Translations under genes and position numbers: made by a program | Source: Methylobacterium bullatum | GTDB lineage: Bacteria > Pseudomonadota > Alphaproteobacteria > Rhizobiales > Beijerinckiaceae | Assembly: GCA_902712845.1 (NCBI GenBank) | Contig: LR743504.1 | Span: 1,400,001 to 1,464,000 of the forward strand | Length of the DNA stretch: 64,000 nucleotides | Direction of reading: 5' to 3' | Shown: in pieces, positions 54,469 through 63,549 of the stretch | Layout of the letters: the number at the start of each line of letters is the position of its first letter | Position numbering within the stretch: position 1 is the first letter of the stretch | The notes under the pieces: generated by a model | The model's input: the letters and a program-made list of their open reading frames with translations, nothing else | The model's database searches: none | Told to the model about the DNA's origin: nothing

Positions 54469-55107
54469 ATGTACGAGCCGCCCCATTTCCGCACCGACGA
54501 TGCCGCGGCCCAGGCCGCCCTCATCCGTGCCTGTCCGCTGGGACTACTGGTGAGCGCGGGCGCCGGCGGGCTGATGGCCAACCCCGTTCCCTTCCTTCTC
54601 GACGAGGGCGCGGGCGGAGAGCGCGTGCTGCGGGCGCATCTCGCCCGCGCCAACCCGCAATGGCGCGACCTCGACGGGCTTCCCGAATGCCTCGTCGTGT
54701 TCCAGGGGCCGGACCGCTACGTCACGCCCTCGTGGTACGCGACGAAGCGGGAGACCGGGAAGGTGGTGCCGACCTGGAATTACGCCACCGTCCAGGCGCG
54801 GGGCCGCCCGCTTGTGATCGAGGACCCGGCCTGGCTGCGGCGGCAGATCGACGACCTGACGCGGATGCAGGAGGCGGGGCGGGACGCGCCCTGGTCGGTG
54901 GCGGACGCGCCGCCGGCCTTCACGGCGGTGCAGATCAGGGGGATCGTCGGCATCGAGATTCCGATTGCGCGGCTCACCGGCAAATGGAAGGTCAGCCAGA
55001 ACCGCACGGAGGCGGACCGGGCCGGCGTCGCAGCCGGATTGCGCCGGGACACGGGCGGGGACGATGCCATGGCGGACCTCGTCGACAGGTTGGGAGTTCG
55101 GGCATGA
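54469..55107 (+). CDS. PaiB-like FMN-binding protein
   Basis: A 212-residue protein of the PaiB / negative transcriptional regulator family, close to the usual length. Family motifs are MYEPPHFRTDDAA at the start, the split-barrel LVSAGAGGLMANPVPFLLD, HLARANPQW, YVTPSWYATK and VVPTWNYATVQARG. The fold is a flavin-reductase-like split barrel that binds FMN. The stop overlaps the next gene (ATGA). With the divergent MocR regulator and the GNAT gene, it may belong to a polyamine or amino-compound detoxification unit. Confidence 0.85.
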   Translation: MYEPPHFRTDDAAAQAALIRACPLGLLVSAGAGGLMANPVPFLLDEGAGGERVLRAHLARANPQWRDLDGLPECLVVFQGPDRYVTPSWYATKRETGKVVPTWNYATVQARGRPLVIEDPAWLRRQIDDLTRMQEAGRDAPWSVADAPPAFTAVQIRGIVGIEIPIARLTGKWKVSQNRTEADRAGVAAGLRRDTGGDDAMADLVDRLGVRA

Positions 55108-55802
55108 GCGAGCGCGTGAATTCCTATGGTCAGCCCGTCGGCCCCGCCCTCGCGGATTGGACCGCGCCGCCGTTCCCGCCGCGCGAGGCGATGCAGGGAC
55201 GGTTCTGCCGGATCGAGCCCCTCGATGCCGAGCGCCATGCGGGCGACCTCTTTTCCGCCCTGGCGCACGATCCGGCGCGCTGGACCTACCTGCCCGGAGA
55301 GCCCCCGACGGACGAGGCCGAGTATTGCGCGCGACTGGCTGGGATCGCGCCCAGCCGCGACCCGATGCATCACGCCATCCTGAACGCCGCCACCGGCCGC
55401 GCCATGGGTCTGGCGGCCTATCTCCGGATCGAGCCGGCCCATGGCTGTATCGAAGTCGGCCATATCCAGTTCGGCCCCGGTCTCGCCCGGAATCCCGCCG
55501 GCACGGAGGCGATGGCCCTGATGATGGGCCGGGCCTTCGCCCTCGGATACCGCCGCTACGAGTGGAAATGCGACAGCCTCAACGCGCCCTCCCGCGCGGC
55601 GGCCCTGCGCTTCGGCTTCACCTTCGAGGGCATCTTCCGCAATGCCATCGTCACCAAGGGCCGCTCGCGCGACACGGCGTGGTTCGCGGTGACCGATGCG
55701 GACTGGCCCCGCCTGCGGGACGCCTTCGCCGCCTGGCTCGCCCCGGAGAACTTTGATGGTGCGGGCCGCCAGCGCCGGACTCTTGTGGCTCTGCGCGGCT
55801 GA
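55104..55802 (+). CDS. GNAT-family acetyltransferase (RimJ/RimL type)
   Basis: A 232-residue acetyltransferase of the RimJ/L group: MQGRFCRIEPLDAERHAGDLFSA at the start, then GHIQFGPGLARNPAGTEAMALMM (acetyl-CoA loop), YRRYEWKCDSLNAPSRAAALRFGFTFEGIFRNA, the block typical of the subfamily. It is translationally coupled to the PaiB gene. The acceptor is probably a small amine or antibiotic, not necessarily a ribosomal protein. Confidence 0.85.
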   Translation: MSERVNSYGQPVGPALADWTAPPFPPREAMQGRFCRIEPLDAERHAGDLFSALAHDPARWTYLPGEPPTDEAEYCARLAGIAPSRDPMHHAILNAATGRAMGLAAYLRIEPAHGCIEVGHIQFGPGLARNPAGTEAMALMMGRAFALGYRRYEWKCDSLNAPSRAAALRFGFTFEGIFRNAIVTKGRSRDTAWFAVTDADWPRLRDAFAAWLAPENFDGAGRQRRTLVALRG

Positions 55803-55988
55803 ATGTTCTCCAACGAACGCCGGGGGCCGTCCCCGCCGTCCGCGTCCCACGGTTGATCCGGCTCGATCATCCCCTGCATCATGAATAATCCCGCCCTGTT
55901 GCAGCGACGGCGCAGCGTCTTGGGACAAGGCGGGTTACTGACGGGATCGGGCGGCATCGCCGCCTCGGGCCGAAGGAAACACCTCGTC

Positions 55989-56981
55989 ATGACGCCCGTG
56001 AAGATCGCCGTCGCGCTTCTTCTCGCCGCCTGTTCCTGCGCGCCGGCCCTGGCCGGCTCCGAGGACGGCAAGGACAGCAAGAGCGGCGGTCAGGCGCGCT
56101 CGTCGAAGGCCAAGTCGCCGTCGCCCGAGACGAAAGCCAAGTCGTCCTCACCCGAGAAGAAAGAGGATGTCGACACCGAGCACTTGTTCGGCTTCACCGA
56201 AGGAACGGATGCCGGCGAGAAGGGCCAGCAGGAGGTCGTCTTCGACAGCGTCTCGCGCATCGGCAAGCGCCGCGCCGGCCCCGGCCCATCGCACTATCGG
56301 GCTTTCGACGCGCGCCTCGGCTACCAGTTCGATCCGATCGACCGCCTGAGCATCGAGTTCAGCGCCTTCGGCACCCTGCACCGGGTCCGCACCATCGCCG
56401 ATCTCGACGACAAGGCCTTCGGCACGTTCGACGGCGCCTCCATCGACGTGAAGTACCAGTTCCTGAAGGGCTCTGCCGAGCAGCCCGTGGGCTTCGCCCT
56501 GGAGGTGAGGCCGCGCTTCACCCGCATCCTGCCGATCGAGGGCAACGGCGCCGACGTCTTCGATCTCGAGACCCTGGCCCAGGTCGATGTCCAGATCGTG
56601 CCGAACAAACTCTGGTACGGCAGCAACGTCAGTTTCGAACCGGCGGTGGGGCGCCAGCGCGGCTCGGGCGAGGGCTACCGCTCCTCGACCTTCGTCTGGT
56701 CGAACGCCCTCGTCGGCGAGGTGGCGGACAAGACCTATCTCGGGCCGGAACTGCGCTACCTGCGCGGCTATGACGGGGCTTTCCTGAACCGGTTGGAGAG
56801 CCAGGCCCTGACCCTCGGCCCGGCCCTGCACCACCGCTTCACCGAGAAGGCCTGGATCACCCTGGCCTATGCCGGCCAGATCTGGGGGCGCGATTCCGAT
56901 CCCGCCTTCGCACGGCGCGCCCTCGGCCTCGGCCAGTTCGAGCGCCACGCCGTCCGGCTCAAGCTCGGCCTCGAATTCTGA
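55989..56981 (+). CDS. Putative outer-membrane beta-barrel protein
   Basis: A 330-residue exported protein starting at ATG 55989, which follows an AAGGAA-type ribosome site and gives the signal peptide KIAVALLLAACSCAPALAG. A Lys/Ser-rich linker (residues 25-62) leads into alternating hydrophobic strands (RAFDARLGYQFDPIDRLSIEFSAFG; ITLAYAGQIWG) that end with RLKLGLEF, a C-terminal phenylalanine typical of outer-membrane barrels. No specific family is recognised. It is a single-gene unit. Confidence 0.65.
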   Translation: MTPVKIAVALLLAACSCAPALAGSEDGKDSKSGGQARSSKAKSPSPETKAKSSSPEKKEDVDTEHLFGFTEGTDAGEKGQQEVVFDSVSRIGKRRAGPGPSHYRAFDARLGYQFDPIDRLSIEFSAFGTLHRVRTIADLDDKAFGTFDGASIDVKYQFLKGSAEQPVGFALEVRPRFTRILPIEGNGADVFDLETLAQVDVQIVPNKLWYGSNVSFEPAVGRQRGSGEGYRSSTFVWSNALVGEVADKTYLGPELRYLRGYDGAFLNRLESQALTLGPALHHRFTEKAWITLAYAGQIWGRDSDPAFARRALGLGQFERHAVRLKLGLEF

Positions 56982-57251
56982 CGTCGCGGATCATGCGATG
57001 AAAGCGGGGGGCGCCGTGTCCAGTCCCGTTCCGGTCTTGTCCGCCGGCGAGATGATAGTCCTCTGGCGAACCACGGGTGGCGTTTTGGGCGGTTTCACCC
57101 AGATCTCCATCATGGAACGAGTTGATCTCCGATGCGAGGTGAGAAAGAAGAGCGCTTATAGTTCTCAAGCGCGGGGCCCGGTTTTTCTCATGAGATACTT
57201 ATTAGCATCGAATGAGAACTTCGGCCCTGCCATCATCCGGCTGGTCTGATC

Positions 57252-57458
57252 ATGGGCGAACATCACAAGCATGCATCGGTGGGGGTCGCACAGGCGATCT
57301 TCGACGGGATGCCGACCGTCGACCGGGCACGGGTCGAGGCGGAGGCCGCGAGCAAGGGCGTGAGCGCCCTGGAGATCGTGCGCCAATCCCTCGACATCCT
57401 GATCGCCGATGCCAAGCCGCCCGCGACCGGTGGGGGCGGAGCGGGTCCGGCGCGGTGA
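57252..57458 (+). CDS. Small hypothetical protein
   Basis: A 68-residue protein (MGEHHKHASVGVAQAIFDGMPTV). The N-terminus has a cluster of His; the middle is an amphipathic helix (ALEIVRQSLDILIADA) and the tail is Gly/Pro-rich. No family is recognised. It precedes the next exported protein by 13 bases, so the two may be cotranscribed. The 270-base gap upstream contains TCTCAT/ATGAGA arms around 57188-57216 of unknown role. Confidence 0.45.
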   Translation: MGEHHKHASVGVAQAIFDGMPTVDRARVEAEAASKGVSALEIVRQSLDILIADAKPPATGGGGAGPAR

Positions 57459-57471
57459 GGGTTGTCGCCTC

Positions 57472-57882
57472 ATGGTCCGGTCGAGGCCGATGACCGGCCG
57501 CCCCGGCCTCGTCGCGGGGACGCTCCTCCTGCTCTCGGCCCTGTCCTCTCCCGCGCAGGCCCAGAGGGTCGAGGACGGGTCCGATGCCGTCATCGGCAAG
57601 GCCGCGGCGGCGACGATTCTCGGCATGGTGGGGGAGCGTTTCGGCGCGCTCGATCCGAAGGTGACGGCGTTGCGCAAGGCCGAAAGGTCGTGGGTCTGCG
57701 GCTCGGTCAACGTGAAGAACCGGGACGGGCTCTATATCGGCGAGCGCGGCTTCGTGGCCGATCCGGCGAGCGCGTTCTTCGGCCGTGTCCCGGAGGGGCC
57801 GGAACTCCTCAACCCGCGCGCCGAGGGGTTCCAGGCCCTGGAGCGGATCAGGGAGCTGTATTTCGCGATGTGCCTGGACTGA
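57472..57882 (+). CDS. Hypothetical exported protein
   Basis: A 136-residue protein starting at ATG 57472 (or 57490), with signal peptide GLVAGTLLLLSALSSPAQAQ. The mature domain contains SWVCGSVNVKNRDGLYIGERGFVADPASAFFGRVPEGPE and two Cys residues, consistent with a small periplasmic domain with one disulfide. I do not recognise the family. It lies 63 bases upstream of the UVDE gene on the same strand. Confidence 0.55.
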   Translation: MVRSRPMTGRPGLVAGTLLLLSALSSPAQAQRVEDGSDAVIGKAAAATILGMVGERFGALDPKVTALRKAERSWVCGSVNVKNRDGLYIGERGFVADPASAFFGRVPEGPELLNPRAEGFQALERIRELYFAMCLD

Positions 57883-57945
57883 TCCCTGACACCGTAAACC
57901 GTCCAATCCGGCGACACCAAAGCCAGCCGACGCCGTTATCCCCCC

Positions 57946-59034
57946 ATGATGATGGACACGCCGCGCCTCGGTTTCTGCTGCACCTTCGTGCTCGACGACG
58001 ATCCCGCCAGCTTCAAGACGCTGAAGGCCGCCCGCGAGGCGACGCTTCACATGAACCTGTCGCACACCACCATGAGCCATCTCGACAAGCTCGCGCCCGC
58101 GGCGCGGCGGGCGAAGCTCGAAGGCCTCGCCCGGCACAATCTCGGCGCGCTCGAACGGCAGATCGCCTGGGTCGCGGCCCGGCCTCCCCTGGAGCGCCTG
58201 CTGCGCATGGCGAGCAACGTCCTGCCCGGCTACACCCACGAGGTGGCGCGCGAGATCTATGCCGAGCCCGAGATGGTCGCCCTCGTCGAGTCGGGTCTCG
58301 CCCGCATCGGCGAACGGGCGCGGGAGGGGGGCGTGCGCCTCAGCTTCCATCCCGGGCCGTTCTGCGTCATCGCCTCGCGCAACCCCAATGCCGAGCGCAA
58401 CGGCATCTCGGAACTCGAATACCATGCCGAGCTGATGGCGATGATGGGCTATGGCGGCGGGTGGCACCCGCAGGGCGCCCATATCAATATCCATGTCGGC
58501 GCCCGCGATCCGGGCATCGAAGGGTTCCGCACCAGCCTGCCCAAGCTCTCGCAGACCGCGCGCGACCTGCTGACGGTGGAGAACGACGAGAACGCCTTCG
58601 GCCTCGACACGGTGCTGGACCTAGCCGACCGCGTTCCGGTGGTCCTCGACCTGCACCACCACTGGGTCCAGAGCGGCGGCACCTATATCGAGCCCGACGA
58701 TTCGCGGATCGCCCGCATCCGCGACTCCTGGCGCGGCGTGCGCCCCATCGCCCATATCAGCCTCTCGCGCGAGGCCCTGCTGGAGGGGCACGACCCGGAC
58801 ACGCTGCCCGATTACGCCGCCCTGATAGGGGCCGGGCACAAGTGGCGGGACATCGCGGCCCATTCTCACCTCATGGGCAACCGGGCGCTCAACGCCCTCG
58901 TGGCCCGTCACCTCGCCTGGGCCGATTTCGAGATCGAGGCGAAGGGCAAGAACCTGGCCTCCACCGGCATCGCCGCCGAGATCGGCGAGGCGCGGGCGGC
59001 CGGGCCGTCACGCGGCACCGCCTCCGCTGCGTGA
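57946..59034 (+). CDS. uvsE: UV damage endonuclease (UVDE family)
   Basis: A 362-residue TIM-barrel nuclease that nicks DNA 5' to UV photoproducts in a light-independent repair route. The conserved elements are RLGFCCTFV, LHMNLSHTTMSH, RLSFHPGPFCVI, GAHINIHVG, TVENDENAF and PVVLDLHHHWV, which supply the metal-binding His, Glu and Asp residues. It occurs in some bacteria exposed to sunlight, which fits a leaf-surface methylobacterium. The last 25 residues are variable. There is no repair-gene neighbour. Confidence 0.88.
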   Translation: MMMDTPRLGFCCTFVLDDDPASFKTLKAAREATLHMNLSHTTMSHLDKLAPAARRAKLEGLARHNLGALERQIAWVAARPPLERLLRMASNVLPGYTHEVAREIYAEPEMVALVESGLARIGERAREGGVRLSFHPGPFCVIASRNPNAERNGISELEYHAELMAMMGYGGGWHPQGAHINIHVGARDPGIEGFRTSLPKLSQTARDLLTVENDENAFGLDTVLDLADRVPVVLDLHHHWVQSGGTYIEPDDSRIARIRDSWRGVRPIAHISLSREALLEGHDPDTLPDYAALIGAGHKWRDIAAHSHLMGNRALNALVARHLAWADFEIEAKGKNLASTGIAAEIGEARAAGPSRGTASAA

Positions 59035-59124
59035 GCGGAGCGACGGCTGCTCATGTCCTCGAGAGCATGTTTGATCGGATTTCTCAGCGGGTGCTCATGC
59101 TGAAGCAGGTCATCCAAGCAGACC

Positions 59125-59233
59125 ACCTCATCCTGAGGTGCCCGCGTCAGCGGGCCTCGAAGGAGCACTCCAGTTGTCGCGCGATATCTGGAGCCCTCCT
59201 TCGAGGCCGCTGCGCGGCACCTCAGGATGAGGT
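59125..59233. repeat. Dispersed long inverted repeat
   Basis: The arms ACCTCATCCTGAGGTGC (59125-59141) and GCACCTCAGGATGAGGT (59217-59233) are perfect 17-base complements. Inside them GGCCTCGAAGGA faces TCCTTCGAGGCC. The whole 109-base unit can fold into one long cruciform. It lies between the convergent UVDE and heme receptor genes and resembles intergenic elements common in Methylobacterium and Bradyrhizobium. Confidence 0.75.
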
Positions 59234-59328
59234 AAAGCCTTGGAAAGACACCTCAAACACGCTTCTGGAAGCCTGCCCGCCGCCCTCAAGCACCGTTATG
59301 CGGTCGCGCGGGGTGATCGTCCCGTCGG

Positions 59329-61485
59329 TCACCGCGTCGCGAACTTGATGCTGATCGCGGCCTTCGCCGTCAGGCCCGGGCTCTGCAGCAGGTTGAGGTA
59401 CTGGGTGTAGCGCTTGTCGAAGGCGTTCTGCAGGATGAAGTCGGCGCGGATCCGGTCGTTGACCCGGTAGGAGGCGAAGAAATCCACGAGGCCGTAGGCT
59501 TTGGTCGCCAGGATCGTCGCACTGTCGGGAACGGCGATGCGGCTGTCCACGAAGGTGAGGCGGCTTCCCACCGTGAGGCTGTCGTCGAGGAAGCGCAGGC
59601 CCAAAGTGGCGCTGATCCGGTCCGGGGGGATGCTCAGAAGGGTCTCGCGCGTGGCCTTGTCGCGCCCTTCGGTATGGGTGGCCGCCACCGAGACGAAACC
59701 GCCGCCCCAGTCGTAGGCGCCCTCCAGTTCGACGCCGGACAACTCGGCCTGCGCCACGTTGAGGTACTGGAACGACTGGACCGGGATGAAGCACGGGAAA
59801 CGTCCGGGCCGGCCGACGCAGACCGAGGCCGGAATGCCGGGAATCACGGGCACGAAGTAGGTCGGGCCGACTCCGGCGATGTTGATGTAGTCGTCGATCT
59901 CGTTCTGGAAGACGTTGGCCTTGGCGCGGAAGACGTCGCCCGGCCTCAGGACATCGACGTATTTGAGGTTGATGCCCCCTTCGATGTTGTGCGCCACTTC
60001 CGGCTTCAGGGAGGCGTTCGGCAGGATGTTGAAGGCCGGGAAGGGATGGATGCCCTGGACCAGGGTCTCGGTGATCGACGGCGCCCGATAGCCTTCCGCA
60101 TAGGTGCCGTAGAATTCGATCCCGGCAAACGGTGAGACCCCCACCGTGATCTTGGGAGAGAGGCGGTCGCCGCTCGAACTCAAAGGGCCGCCGGACAGGT
60201 CGTAATGGTCGTAGCGGAGAGCCCCGATGACCCGGAGCCAGGAGGCGTAGCGCACTTCGTCCTGGATGAAGGCCCCCGCCAGGGTCCGCTCCCCGGAGGG
60301 CGTGAAGGCGGAGCCGAAGCCCCCGGCATTGTCCGTGGTCTTGACCCGGTCGAACACCGCGTCGCCGCCGATGGTCAGGGCGTGGCTCAAGGCCCAGGTG
60401 TCGAAACGGGCGGTGTTGTGGACGTCGACGCCAAACGTCTCGATGTCGTAGTCGATCTTGTTGCCGGCCCGCACGCCGAGATTGCCGTAGAGACCGCTCG
60501 TGGTGTCGTTGAGGAAGGTCAGCGTGTTGTGCGTGCCGGTGTAGTAGCCCTTCACGCTCAGATCGATCAGCGGCACGTCGGGCCGGGCGAAGCGGTAGCC
60601 GAGGGTATAGGTGTTGGCCTGGACCGCGTTGTTGAAGCGGGCTCCGGCATTGCTGCTGCCGTTATTGGCGAAGTCGAAGTTCTGCAGCAGGGCCGTGCCG
60701 CTGATCTCGTGGCCGTCGGCGGGCCGGAGGTTGAACTTGGCCAGGCCCGAGGTCAGTTCGTTGCCGGTGTCGCGCACCAGCGTGCCGAACCCGTCACGAT
60801 AGGCGTCGTTGTTGCGATAGACGAACTGACCGAACACATCCGCCGCGGTGCCGATGCGGGCGCCCAGCGCCGTCGAGTTCAGGAATTTCTGACCGTTCGA
60901 GCCGAAGCCGAATTTCTGGACCGCGCCGGCCTTCTCGTCCGGCGCCAGGATGTCGTCGATGGAGCGTGTGCGGAAGGCGACCACGCCGCCGATCGCGCCG
61001 GAGCCGTAGATGGTGGAGGTGGGCCCCCGCGTGATGTCGACGCCGCCGACGAGTTCGGGATCGAGATAGAAGACGCCGTTGGCGCTGTGGCCCGAGGTCT
61101 GGAAGTTCTGGCGGGCGCCGTCCACCAGGACGTTGACGCGCCCGAAATCCTGCAGCCCGCGGATGTTGATGGCCTGGGCCGGGTCGTTCTGGTTCTCCTG
61201 CGTGGTGACGCCGGGGACGTCGCGCAGGACGTCGGAGAGGCGGCTCGGCTGCAGGCGGTCGATCTGCGCGCGGGTGACGACGCTGCTGCCGGACAGGGCG
61301 TCGATGGCGGGCTCCTCGGTCTTCGTCGCGGTGACCGAGAGGGTGTCGAGGCTCACCATTGTGTGCGGCGGTTGCGCCGCGGGGAGGGCCGGCGCCGTCT
61401 GGGCCTGGGCGGCGCTCATCGCGATGAGCGAGACGCCGACGAGGGCGCCGGCGCGATGGGTGGTGAGGAGGCGACGGGGAGGCAT
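59329..61485 (-). CDS. hmuR: TonB-dependent heme receptor
   Basis: A 718-residue outer-membrane receptor started at ATG 61483-61485 (MPPRRLLTTHRAG), with a signal peptide ending MSAAQAQ. The plug has SSVVTRAQIDRLQPSRLSDVL, QAINIRGLQDFGRVNVLVDGARQ and RGPTSTIYGSGAIGGVVAFRT. The heme-receptor hallmarks are a YRAP box (EGYRAPSITETLVQG) and a nearby LPNASLKPE, the equivalent of NPNLKPE. The barrel ends with ISIKFATR, without the usual terminal aromatic residue. It is followed upstream by the heme ABC genes on the same strand, with a 188-base gap that can hold its promoter. Confidence 0.87.
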   Translation of the reverse strand: MPPRRLLTTHRAGALVGVSLIAMSAAQAQTAPALPAAQPPHTMVSLDTLSVTATKTEEPAIDALSGSSVVTRAQIDRLQPSRLSDVLRDVPGVTTQENQNDPAQAINIRGLQDFGRVNVLVDGARQNFQTSGHSANGVFYLDPELVGGVDITRGPTSTIYGSGAIGGVVAFRTRSIDDILAPDEKAGAVQKFGFGSNGQKFLNSTALGARIGTAADVFGQFVYRNNDAYRDGFGTLVRDTGNELTSGLAKFNLRPADGHEISGTALLQNFDFANNGSSNAGARFNNAVQANTYTLGYRFARPDVPLIDLSVKGYYTGTHNTLTFLNDTTSGLYGNLGVRAGNKIDYDIETFGVDVHNTARFDTWALSHALTIGGDAVFDRVKTTDNAGGFGSAFTPSGERTLAGAFIQDEVRYASWLRVIGALRYDHYDLSGGPLSSSGDRLSPKITVGVSPFAGIEFYGTYAEGYRAPSITETLVQGIHPFPAFNILPNASLKPEVAHNIEGGINLKYVDVLRPGDVFRAKANVFQNEIDDYINIAGVGPTYFVPVIPGIPASVCVGRPGRFPCFIPVQSFQYLNVAQAELSGVELEGAYDWGGGFVSVAATHTEGRDKATRETLLSIPPDRISATLGLRFLDDSLTVGSRLTFVDSRIAVPDSATILATKAYGLVDFFASYRVNDRIRADFILQNAFDKRYTQYLNLLQSPGLTAKAAISIKFATR

Positions 61486-61673
61486 GACCGGTTCCGCGAG
61501 ACAGAAAAGGCAGCACTGGGAGAGTGGCTGGCTCCCAGCGCTGATGCTGCTCCGTGACTGTGCGGTCAACGCCGTTTTATTACATCTAGATTGGCGTATG
61601 TCTAAGGAGCATCTCAATTTGTCTGGAGATGTTCCAGTTCAATATTGCAATCCTGTGGTCTGTTGCCGCCCGG

Positions 61674-62480
61674 TCACAGGCGGCGCGGGAGGATGAAGGG
61701 CCGGCCGCCCTCGGGCACCCGCCCGACGGGCCAGCTCACCTGGAAGATCTCGGCGATCAGGTCGTCGCGCAGGATCGCCGCCGGGGTGCCGCGCGCCACG
61801 AGGCGGCCCTCGGAGAGCACCAGCAGGGTGTCGGCATAGGCGGCCGCGAGGTTGAGATCGTGCAGGATCGCCACCACGCCGACGCCCCGGTCCCGCAGCC
61901 CATCCACGGCTTCCAGGATCGCGCTCTGATGGCGCAGGTCGAGGCTCGCGGTGGGTTCGTCGAGGAACAGGATCTGTCCGGTGGCGATGGTGCGGCCGGC
62001 GGCGAGCTGGCACAGCACGCGCGCGAACTGGACGCGGGCCTGCTCGCCCCCCGAAAGGCTCTGATAGGCGCGCCCCGCGAGGTGGAGGATATCGGCCCGG
62101 CCGAGGGCGTCGGCGAGGATCGCCTCGCGGTCGCGCCGGGTGAGGCCACGCCCGATTCCGTCGAGGCCGATGCGGGCGACGTCCGAGACCGAGAAGGGAA
62201 AGGCGAGACGCGTGGCCTGCGGCAGCACCGCCCGCAGGGCCGCGAGCCGCCAGGGCGGGATTGTCGGAACCGGCGTCCCGCCATAGGCCACCGTGCCTGC
62301 GGTGGGGGCGAGCTCGCCGCAGAGGAGGCGCAGCAGGGTGGATTTGCCCGCACCGTTCGGGCCGATGATCACCTGCAGCGATCCCGGCGCCACGGTGAGC
62401 GAAACGCCCTCTACGAGACTGCGTCCGCCCGTGGCGAAGGCGAGGCCGGACGCGGTGAGCAGGGGCGCCGCCTCAGACAT
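61674..62480 (-). CDS. hmuV: Heme ABC transporter ATP-binding protein (HmuV)
   Basis: A 268-residue ATPase started at ATG 62478-62480 (MSEAAPLLTASG). Walker A is GPNGAGKST (about residue 40), the signature is LSGGEQARVQFARVL, Walker B is ILFLDEPTASLD and the switch region VAILHDLN. The VLPQATRLAFPFSVSDVARIG stretch is typical of HmuV. It powers heme import with HmuU and overlaps hmuU by eight bases. Confidence 0.9.
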   Translation of the reverse strand: MSEAAPLLTASGLAFATGGRSLVEGVSLTVAPGSLQVIIGPNGAGKSTLLRLLCGELAPTAGTVAYGGTPVPTIPPWRLAALRAVLPQATRLAFPFSVSDVARIGLDGIGRGLTRRDREAILADALGRADILHLAGRAYQSLSGGEQARVQFARVLCQLAAGRTIATGQILFLDEPTASLDLRHQSAILEAVDGLRDRGVGVVAILHDLNLAAAYADTLLVLSEGRLVARGTPAAILRDDLIAEIFQVSWPVGRVPEGGRPFILPRRL

Positions 62481-63549
62481 CGAGGGTCCGGGTCCGCGCC
62501 AGGAGGAGCCACAGGAAGACCGGGGCGCCGACGAGCGCCGTGACGATCCCGATGGGCAGTTCGGCCGGCGCCACCACGAGACGCGCCGCCACATCCGCCA
62601 GGACGAGGAGCGCGCCGCCGAGGAGGGCGGAAGCCGGCAGGAGCCGCCGGTGCTCGGGGCCGATCATCAGCCGCAGGGTATGGGGCACCACGAGTCCGAC
62701 GAAGCCGATCACCCCCGCCGCCGCCACGCCGGCACCGACGGCGATGGCGACGAGGAGGATCGCCGCCCGTTTGAGCCGCTCCACCGGGACGCCGAGATGG
62801 AACGCCTCCGCCTCCCCGAGGACCAGGGCGTTGAGCCCGCGCCCGAGGAACGGCACGGCGATCAGCACCGGCAGGATCGCCGGAGCGGTCGCCGCCACCT
62901 TGGTCCAGGTCGATCCCCCGAGGCTGCCCAGGGACCAGAAGGTGAGGTCGCGCAGCTGCCGGTCGTCGCTGGCATAGACGAGGAGCCCGGTCATCGCGCC
63001 GCTCAGCGCCCCCAGCGCAATGCCGGCGAGCAGCATCGTCGCCACGGAGGTCCGGCCCGAGCGGGTGGCGACGAGGTAGAGGCCGAGCGTCGCCACGAGC
63101 CCCCCGCAGAAGGCCGCCGCCGGCAGCAAAGCATAGGGGAGCGGCCCCGGCAGGCTGAAGGCCGCGAGGAGCCGGTCGCCGAGGACGATGATACAGGCCG
63201 CCGCGAGGCCCGCCCCGGCGGAGACGCCGACCAGGGCCGGATCGGCCAGGGGGTTGCGGAAGAGCCCCTGCATCAGCGCGCCGGAGACCGCGAGGCCCGC
63301 CCCCACCATCAGGCCGAGCAAGGTGCGCGGCAGGCGGATGTTGAGGATGACGAGGCTGTCACGCGCGAGCGCCGGATCCGCCCCACCCTGCATCAGCACG
63401 TCGAGGATCCGCGACGGCGCGATGGGGATCGCCCCGATTCCGACGGAGAGGAGGCTGACGGCGAGGACGAGGACCGCCAGGCCGGCGAAGACCGCGACGT
63501 CCCGGCGGCGCGGGTCGGCGAGCCTGTCCCCGTGGACAGGATCAGCCAC
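62473..63549 (-). CDS. hmuU: Heme ABC transporter permease (HmuU)
   Basis: A 358-residue FecCD-type permease starting at GTG 63547-63549, with about ten membrane segments. The family blocks are NIRLPRTLLGLMVGAGLAVSGALMQ, RNPLADPALVGVSAGAGLAA and GVIGFVGLVVPHTLRLMIGPEHR. The start overlaps the end of hmuT by eight bases, and the end overlaps hmuV, so the three are one translational unit. Confidence 0.9.
   Translation of the reverse strand: MADPVHGDRLADPRRRDVAVFAGLAVLVLAVSLLSVGIGAIPIAPSRILDVLMQGGADPALARDSLVILNIRLPRTLLGLMVGAGLAVSGALMQGLFRNPLADPALVGVSAGAGLAAACIIVLGDRLLAAFSLPGPLPYALLPAAAFCGGLVATLGLYLVATRSGRTSVATMLLAGIALGALSGAMTGLLVYASDDRQLRDLTFWSLGSLGGSTWTKVAATAPAILPVLIAVPFLGRGLNALVLGEAEAFHLGVPVERLKRAAILLVAIAVGAGVAAAGVIGFVGLVVPHTLRLMIGPEHRRLLPASALLGGALLVLADVAARLVVAPAELPIGIVTALVGAPVFLWLLLARTRTLDV

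Noticed and set aside
52626..55103. Very long plus-strand frame ahead of the RimJ/L-type acetyltransferase
   Set aside because: It is antisense to the MocR gene; the acetyltransferase start at 55104 overlaps the PaiB stop in the usual way.
59035..59348. Continuation of an open frame beyond the UVDE gene
   Set aside because: It is a different frame through a long inverted repeat and has no protein signature.
61486..61673. Possible Irr or Fur box upstream of the heme receptor
   Set aside because: The AT-rich gap is likely a promoter, but no segment matches a known consensus well enough to name a regulator.
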